From positions 1-34,749 of the IMG/VR virus record IMGVR_UViG_3300021085_000107: a stretch of DNA of 34,749 nt; one strand, written 5' to 3'. Source of the stretch: a virus. Positions 30,590-34,749 of this stretch are shown here, in pieces. Under the pieces are notes generated by a model, which did no database searches, was not told where the DNA came from, and saw nothing but the letters and a program-made list of their open reading frames with translations. The number at the start of each line of letters is the position of its first letter. Positions within the stretch are counted from its first letter, which is position 1. Both the position numbers and the translations under genes were made by a program.

Positions 30590-31321
30590 TTACTTTCCTC
30601 CAGATTTCTGTGATTGAGTAGGAACAGGGGCTCCTGATAATAAAGAACCTAATCTTTGTAAACCTTGATAAGTAGCATCTAATTCTCTTTGAGATTGCTC
30701 TTGTAACATCTGTCCTGCTTGACCTTGGTAACCTGCTCCTGCACCAGCTGCTTGTTGCATTGACCCAGTATTACCTATAATTTGTTGAGCAGCACCAGTA
30801 GTTAGACCTCTGCGATCAGATAAGTCTTGATAATCAATACCTGATAAAGCACTAGCTAAGTTAGCATCACGCTCACCTTCAAGTAGCCCTGCACGAGCAC
30901 CACCTATTTGTCCACTGCTAGCTAAATCACTACCCATTGGTGCAAATGCTGCTTTAGACTCACGTATTGCTGCATCTTTAAGCCCTTGAGTAGCTCCAGC
31001 ACCATATATACCTTCACCAGCTGCGGCTTGTTGTAATACTTTTGTAGCATCTTTGGCCCCTCCATATTGAAGGTTAGCCTCATTAGCCGCTCCTGTTAAA
31101 GCATTAATACCTTGTTTTTGTTGTGTATTTAACCCAGCAACCATTCCAAGATCACCCGCATTAAATGCATCGGTGGCACTGCCTGCCGCATTAGTGACAT
31201 AAGGTCTATACCAATCAGGAATACTGTCTATAGTATCATCACCACCTCCACCTTTAGAAACTATACCTAATCCTCTTGGGGTAACCGCAGGCATGAACGG
31301 GTTTAATTCTTTAAATCTCAT
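30590..31321 (-). CDS. Putative internal virion protein, gp14-like, 243 aa
   Basis: The start overlaps the end of the gp13-like gene by 11 bases. The protein is rich in Ala, Gly and Gln (TNAAGSATDAFNAGDLG, MQQAAGAGAGYQGQ) with amphipathic helices and no membrane segment. A hydrophilic N-terminus with VSKGGGGDD precedes IPDWYRPYV. Size, composition and order after the gp13-like gene match the internal virion protein gp14 of T7-like phages, which makes the outer part of the ejection tunnel. The assignment rests on position and composition. Confidence 0.6.
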   Translation of the reverse strand: MRFKELNPFMPAVTPRGLGIVSKGGGGDDTIDSIPDWYRPYVTNAAGSATDAFNAGDLGMVAGLNTQQKQGINALTGAANEANLQYGGAKDATKVLQQAAAGEGIYGAGATQGLKDAAIRESKAAFAPMGSDLASSGQIGGARAGLLEGERDANLASALSGIDYQDLSDRRGLTTGAAQQIIGNTGSMQQAAGAGAGYQGQAGQMLQEQSQRELDATYQGLQRLGSLLSGAPVPTQSQKSGGK

Positions 31322-31763
31322 TTTCTAACTCCATAGAATGGACCACATAGGTCTCGTTATAACTTTCACCTTGTGATCCTTTAAGTTTATTTAGGATCTT
31401 TGACCAACCTTTTCTACCATACATCTCAATGCGTCTGCACCCTTGTTGTCTTGCGTAAGCCTCAATTGTGTGATGGGCATTTTTATAGGTGTCCCATCTA
31501 CCACCGTTTATACTTGTTGTTGTAACTAAATGAAGAGACTTATGAGTAGCATAGTGGTTAATTTTAGTTACACTAACATTTACTATAGTCTCATCTTCAG
31601 TTAATACTACCCAACACTGATAATGTTCAGGGTCTTGTAGCCATTGTAAGTAATCATATGTAGTAGATTCATTAGCACTGTATTCTAGTGCAGACTGTAT
31701 GGCAGGTTCTATTACTCTCCAATGAGCAATAATACTGCTTGGGTCTAAATGAATTACTTTCAT
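31311..31763 (-). CDS. GNAT-like virion-assembly protein, T7 gp13-like
   Basis: This 150-residue protein has an acetyltransferase-like outline: an opening strand and helix, WVVLTEDETIVNVSVTKI, then a helix (TYKNAHHTIEAYARQ), GCRRIEMYGRKGW and a final strand ending SMELEN. T7-like phages carry a related small protein (gp13) at this place, needed for internal core assembly rather than known acetylation. No clear acetyl-CoA loop is visible. AAAAGGAAACAGC precedes ATG. Confidence 0.6.
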   Translation of the reverse strand: MKVIHLDPSSIIAHWRVIEPAIQSALEYSANESTTYDYLQWLQDPEHYQCWVVLTEDETIVNVSVTKINHYATHKSLHLVTTTSINGGRWDTYKNAHHTIEAYARQQGCRRIEMYGRKGWSKILNKLKGSQGESYNETYVVHSMELENEI

Positions 31764-31777
31764 GCTGTTTCCTTTTA

Positions 31778-32386
31778 TTATTGATTTTGAAAATGATTAT
31801 ATACTGAAAGCCAATCTACAAAAGTACTGTCTTCATCATCATAACAATATTGCTTTACTCTTTTGATAGTATTACCTTCTTTAGTTACACCATATAAAGT
31901 AGTATAATCACCTCTTCTTTCAGGTAAATTAAAATGTTCTTCTACTGTTGAGGGATCTCCAGTAAAATAGTAATCAGAAAAGCCTGATACTTTTGAGGGA
32001 AAAGGTCTTCCGTATTCTTCAATATTTTCTGTATAAAACATTAATGTACAATCTTCAGGTAACCAATCAGGAACCTCACCTTCGTACATATAATAAGCTC
32101 TAATATAACTTTTTGCAGATGACATACAAAATTTACGAGCTGCTAAAACAATATTATCTCCAAACAAAACAGTAGAAAAAATCCTTGGTAGGCAACAAGT
32201 AGTTACATCTTCCTCCATTAACTCGTGATAAGTAGGAGTTGATATAGAAAAATAATTTTCTTTTTTAACCCAAGGAAAGATTTCTTTTAAGTTACTATAA
32301 AGTAAATCTGGTTGTTCAGAACGTGCAAAAGTTTGTCTACTGTAACCACCTGAAACATATAATTCTGTAGATATACTCATAGCCAA
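31778..32386 (-). CDS. Hypothetical virion-block protein, 202 aa
   Basis: I recognise no family. It overlaps the small gene upstream by ten bases. The protein is acidic with many Tyr and Phe, and Cys-Cys in VTTCCLPRIF. It contains YYMYEGEVPDWLPEDC and FPSKVSGFSDYYF. It looks like a compact soluble domain. It lies between the fibre genes and the gp13-like gene, so it could be a chaperone or a tail component; function is unknown. Confidence 0.65.
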   Translation of the reverse strand: MAMSISTELYVSGGYSRQTFARSEQPDLLYSNLKEIFPWVKKENYFSISTPTYHELMEEDVTTCCLPRIFSTVLFGDNIVLAARKFCMSSAKSYIRAYYMYEGEVPDWLPEDCTLMFYTENIEEYGRPFPSKVSGFSDYYFTGDPSTVEEHFNLPERRGDYTTLYGVTKEGNTIKRVKQYCYDDEDSTFVDWLSVYNHFQNQ

Positions 32387-32574
32387 TCCTCTTTAAGGTA
32401 ATTAAAAACTTCTAAGTCTATATCTGCATCAGGAGAAACAGATATGTAAGCTCTAATTGAAACTTTACCTCCAAAGGAGTTTTCTTTCACAACACTTTTT
32501 GTTGATGTAAAATGTACACCTATGTTACCTTCAGGCTCTACAACGGTTTTAGTTATTTTAAATGGTTTAATCAT
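32377..32574 (-). CDS. Small beta-rich hypothetical protein, 65 aa
   Basis: ATG 32574 is chosen because TGGAG sits six bases ahead; the frame opens seven codons earlier but without a site. The protein alternates hydrophobic and polar residues (FKITKTVVEPEG, KVSIRAYISVS), which suits a small beta-structured tail protein. It overlaps the preceding gene by eight and the next by ten bases. No family is recognised. Confidence 0.6.
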   Translation of the reverse strand: MIKPFKITKTVVEPEGNIGVHFTSTKSVVKENSFGGKVSIRAYISVSPDADIDLEVFNYLKEDWL

Positions 32575-33490
32575 AGCTAGCTCCATTTGATACAATTATA
32601 CTATTAGCAGTTGTATTAATTGTTTCATTAGAGTATGGCCAATTGCCTCCACTCCCACTGTCACCGCCTGTGCCAATACCTAAAAACTCTGAATCTTTTT
32701 TGTATGTCCAATTACAACCTTTTTCTACAACAATCCATCCTGCACGAAGGCTTCCATTATCCCAACTTATTCCACCACGATAAAACGCCCAGTATTTAGA
32801 GGTCCAGTAGTAAGTTCTACTAGCTCCAACACAATTATTATAAACATCAAAACCATCACATTCAAATTGACTATCTGAAACACTAACTTCACGTTCAGCT
32901 TGAGCTAAACTAAAGAAAGAAAATATAGGTTTAGAAGGTTGATTACTAATTGTATAACTATTATATTCTGTTGGAGTAAAAGTACTACTAGCATTTGTAG
33001 GGCAATACTGTGCATTCAAACCTGAACTAGAAAAGCTTGTTCTTGGATTAGATGGATGTGATACTGATTGTCCCCCTGTTATGACTAAGGGTTTTAGTCT
33101 ACTATCAAAAGAAGAAGATCCATCAGAATTATAAACGGCCATACCATAATTACCAGAAGGACTACCTGCACTTGGTGGTGCAAATAAATAAACTTCAGGA
33201 GTACTTGTAGAAGTACCTGACCTAATTATTTCTACATCCCAATTATTTGAACCTTTATCCTCTAATCTAGAGATAGCATAATAATCTGAAGTTGGAACGC
33301 TAAAGAAAGGTACGGGAACTGTATTTATATTTGAAAAAGAATATATTAATCTTCTCATACCACCATAATCATTTGAAGTAAAAGATACGGTGGTTGGTGA
33401 AGTTCTTTTCTGAAGAAAGTGAAGATTCTTGGTATCACTTGATATTAATACTTCATTACTGTTATTTGTTGCTAAAAATCCATAGCTCAT
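32567..33490 (-). CDS. Putative tail appendage protein with MSYG N-terminus, 307 aa
   Basis: This Ser/Asn/Thr/Tyr-rich beta-type protein resembles phage appendage or receptor-binding proteins. The start MSYG plus a short strand pattern also opens the gene at 33498, which suggests a shared attachment domain. The middle is variable-looking (SGTSTSTPEVYLF, SSSGLNAQYCPTN). The second half is rich in Trp and Tyr (RTYYWTSKYWAFYRGG) and Cys (C210-C217 region and later), possibly forming a cystine-stabilised tip. Role in host binding is inferred. Confidence 0.55.
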   Translation of the reverse strand: MSYGFLATNNSNEVLISSDTKNLHFLQKRTSPTTVSFTSNDYGGMRRLIYSFSNINTVPVPFFSVPTSDYYAISRLEDKGSNNWDVEIIRSGTSTSTPEVYLFAPPSAGSPSGNYGMAVYNSDGSSSFDSRLKPLVITGGQSVSHPSNPRTSFSSSGLNAQYCPTNASSTFTPTEYNSYTISNQPSKPIFSFFSLAQAEREVSVSDSQFECDGFDVYNNCVGASRTYYWTSKYWAFYRGGISWDNGSLRAGWIVVEKGCNWTYKKDSEFLGIGTGGDSGSGGNWPYSNETINTTANSIIVSNGASYD

Positions 33491-33497
33491 AATTTTC

Positions 33498-33779
33498 TCA
33501 TTTCATTAATACTAGTATATAAGCATTTTCAGAACCACCACTTACTGAAACAGTGGTTCCACTCACACTAATTGTATGAGATAAAGCTTTTCTTGTTAAA
33601 GGGGGAGCATTGATTTGAACTTGTTGTACTAGCACATCACGTCCTGATAATACAGAATAAGAGTTGGAAGCAGAGCCTCCTCCATTTACAGAGAAAAAAG
33701 CTACTTGGTTCCAAGTTACATCATCTGAGTCATATACACTAACTCCATTGCTTGCAAATATTTCTAAACCATAACTCAT
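33498..33779 (-). CDS. Small tail appendage protein with MSYG N-terminus, 93 aa
   Basis: The start overlaps the stop of the fibre-like gene upstream (ATGA). The protein is beta-rich (GLEIFASNGVSVYDSD, VLVQQVQINAP, HTISVSGTTVSVSGG), acidic, and similar in its opening to the 307-residue protein downstream. Proteins of this look occur next to fibres in phages. Structural role in the tail is inferred. Confidence 0.6.
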   Translation of the reverse strand: MSYGLEIFASNGVSVYDSDDVTWNQVAFFSVNGGGSASNSYSVLSGRDVLVQQVQINAPPLTRKALSHTISVSGTTVSVSGGSENAYILVLMK

Positions 33780-34600
33780 GACAAGTTACCTAATTTAACC
33801 CGTACAACATTATTGTTATCAAATACTTTTATACTATTATCACTAATAACTGTACGCTCACCTGTAGATGCACTCGATAGTGTACCTATAGTAAGACCTA
33901 AAGCTGATATAGAACCTGCAGATAGTTTAGTTGCATTGATAGTACCTGCACCAATCTGAGCAGCAGTTAAAGTACCTCTGATAGCCGCTGAACCAAACTC
34001 TGCATAGCCATCATCTCTACGTATAGCCCAACCTGCACTGCCTGCAGCATAGTTATCACTTTCTATATCATCGGTAACCTGTATAGCTCCAGTAGGTGTA
34101 CTGAATGTAATAGACACACCTATAGGGTTAGTACTAGTATCTAGGTTAACTGTATAATTAGTACTCCATTCTCTGAATGCAGTATCAGTAATATTAACAG
34201 CTGGCTGAGTGTGACTCCATACACCTGAAGGTGTTATACTTGTGAAGTCACTGTTAGCTATACTCCATGTTGCGGATGTAGGTGCGTTAGGTTGTGCTGA
34301 TTGAATAGTTTGATAGTACAATGTGCCTGTAAACTCAGCTGTACCAGTATAACCTTCAGCTGCTTGAGCTGTTGATATACCTGAAACCAATACCCAATTG
34401 TTAGTATCTGAAGAAAATAACCATATACTAGTAGAACTTTCGGAGTATATAAGGTCTCCATCTGCTCCAGGAGTATATTGATCTGGATCATTCTCAGAGG
34501 TAGTTACACCTCCCATCTTATCTAGTTCTCTTACGATAGCAACAAGAGTATCTCTCATTGCCTTATCCCTAACACCTGCGGGAATAAATATATTACTCAT
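33776..34600 (-). CDS. Tail fibre / tip-attachment protein, 274 aa
   Basis: AGGAG precedes ATG. The N-terminal ~45 residues are helical and carry the attachment part (VRDKAMRDTLVAIVRELDKM). The centre is Thr/Ser-rich beta sequence. The C-terminal part has the phage fibre signature GWAIRRDDGYAEF-G-AIRG, followed by AAQIGAGTINATKLSAGSI, known from fibre-tip domains of many phages. It probably forms a trimeric appendage. No catalytic motif is visible. Confidence 0.75.
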   Translation of the reverse strand: MSNIFIPAGVRDKAMRDTLVAIVRELDKMGGVTTSENDPDQYTPGADGDLIYSESSTSIWLFSSDTNNWVLVSGISTAQAAEGYTGTAEFTGTLYYQTIQSAQPNAPTSATWSIANSDFTSITPSGVWSHTQPAVNITDTAFREWSTNYTVNLDTSTNPIGVSITFSTPTGAIQVTDDIESDNYAAGSAGWAIRRDDGYAEFGSAAIRGTLTAAQIGAGTINATKLSAGSISALGLTIGTLSSASTGERTVISDNSIKVFDNNNVVRVKLGNLS

Positions 34601-34629
34601 TATACACTCCTATCCTGCGAGTAGCAGTA

Positions 34630-34749
34630 TTATCTTTGTCCAGAAGGTTTAACTTCTAAGTCAAGTCCTGTTATTTTAGGGTTAGTTGAACCAACCATTG
34701 ATACTTCTAAATTAAAGTATCTACCATTAAGTCTGTAATCTTTTTTATA
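34630..34749 (-). CDS. C-terminal end of a tail/structural protein (partial)
   Basis: The last 39 codons of a - strand gene are present, ending in TAA at 34630-34632; the rest lies beyond the right edge. The fragment contains LNGRYFNLEVS and ITGLDLEVKPSGQR, a closing pattern seen in marine podovirus tail proteins of the tail-tube B (gp12) kind as I recall it. With fibre genes downstream, a tail-nozzle assignment is reasonable but tentative. Confidence 0.55.
   Translation of the reverse strand, partial: YKKDYRLNGRYFNLEVSMVGSTNPKITGLDLEVKPSGQR

Noticed and set aside
31764-31790. AATAATAAAAGGAAAC on the minus strand as a reverse copy of the promoter-like 20-mer
   Set aside because: Similarity is short and the AAAAGGA is at ribosome-binding distance from the gp13-like start, so it is better explained as translation signal.

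Overview
The window is part of a tailed-phage genome, most likely a short-tailed podovirus of the broad T7-like group. It carries a single-subunit T7-type RNA polymerase, a family A DNA polymerase, a primase-helicase, a FEN-type exonuclease, gp2.5-like single-strand binding proteins, a DUF3310 protein, and a block of giant internal virion proteins including one with a peptidoglycan-cleaving N-terminus. Terminase, portal, capsid and most tail genes are not present and must lie outside the window. The sequence is AT-rich except for the first ~0.5 kb. The host cannot be read from the sequence; AT-rich composition and family content would suit an aquatic bacterium, but that is inference.

Layout: (1) 1-532 is an extraordinary adenine-purged transcription unit. 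One A occurs in the first 409 bases, and it is the A of an ATG. (2) 540-3190 holds small early-type genes, a first SSB-like gene and structured intergenic regions. (3) 3210-7590 starts with a candidate phage promoter and encodes a MoxR-type AAA+ ATPase, several small proteins, a zinc metallopeptidase/VWA protein and an unknown 330-residue protein. (4) 7597-15296 starts with a second copy of the promoter-like 20-mer and encodes nucleotide metabolism and replication: DUF3310, a second SSB-like protein, a deoxyribosyltransferase-like enzyme, a SegE-like GIY-YIG nuclease, an outer-membrane-barrel-like protein, DNA polymerase, glutaredoxin, exonuclease, HicB-like protein and primase-helicase. (5) 15301-18400 starts with a third copy directly in front of the RNA polymerase gene and ends with three small genes. 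A strong bidirectional terminator at 18406-18447 separates this + strand block from the convergent - strand virion block. (6) 18454-34749, read from right to left, runs from the end of a tail protein through fibre/appendage proteins, a gp13-like protein, gp14-like and motif-repeat proteins, a 967-residue protein with a transglycosylase-like domain, a 1283-residue membrane-segment protein and a 1260-residue protein.

Two things stand out. The 1260-residue last virion gene carries, in the right order and with T7/N4-like spacing, candidates for all the signature motifs of single-subunit RNA polymerases (DxxGR R697, motif A D781, motif B K866/Y874, motif C D1067). It may therefore be an N4-like virion-packaged RNA polymerase in a phage that also has a T7-like polymerase. 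The adenine-purged gene at the left edge has lost A not only from codons but also from its leader, its Shine-Dalgarno-like element and its 3' flank. A repeat it shares with the leader of the first SSB gene differs at just two positions, both A in the normal copy and G in the purged copy. This points to a nucleic-acid-level pressure against adenine rather than a protein-level one.

Working together, an injected polymerase (if real) could transcribe early genes. The T7-like polymerase, possibly self-amplified from its own 20-mer promoter, would then drive the replication and MoxR/VWA blocks. How the - strand virion block is transcribed is not apparent, because no copy of the 20-mer was found facing it.
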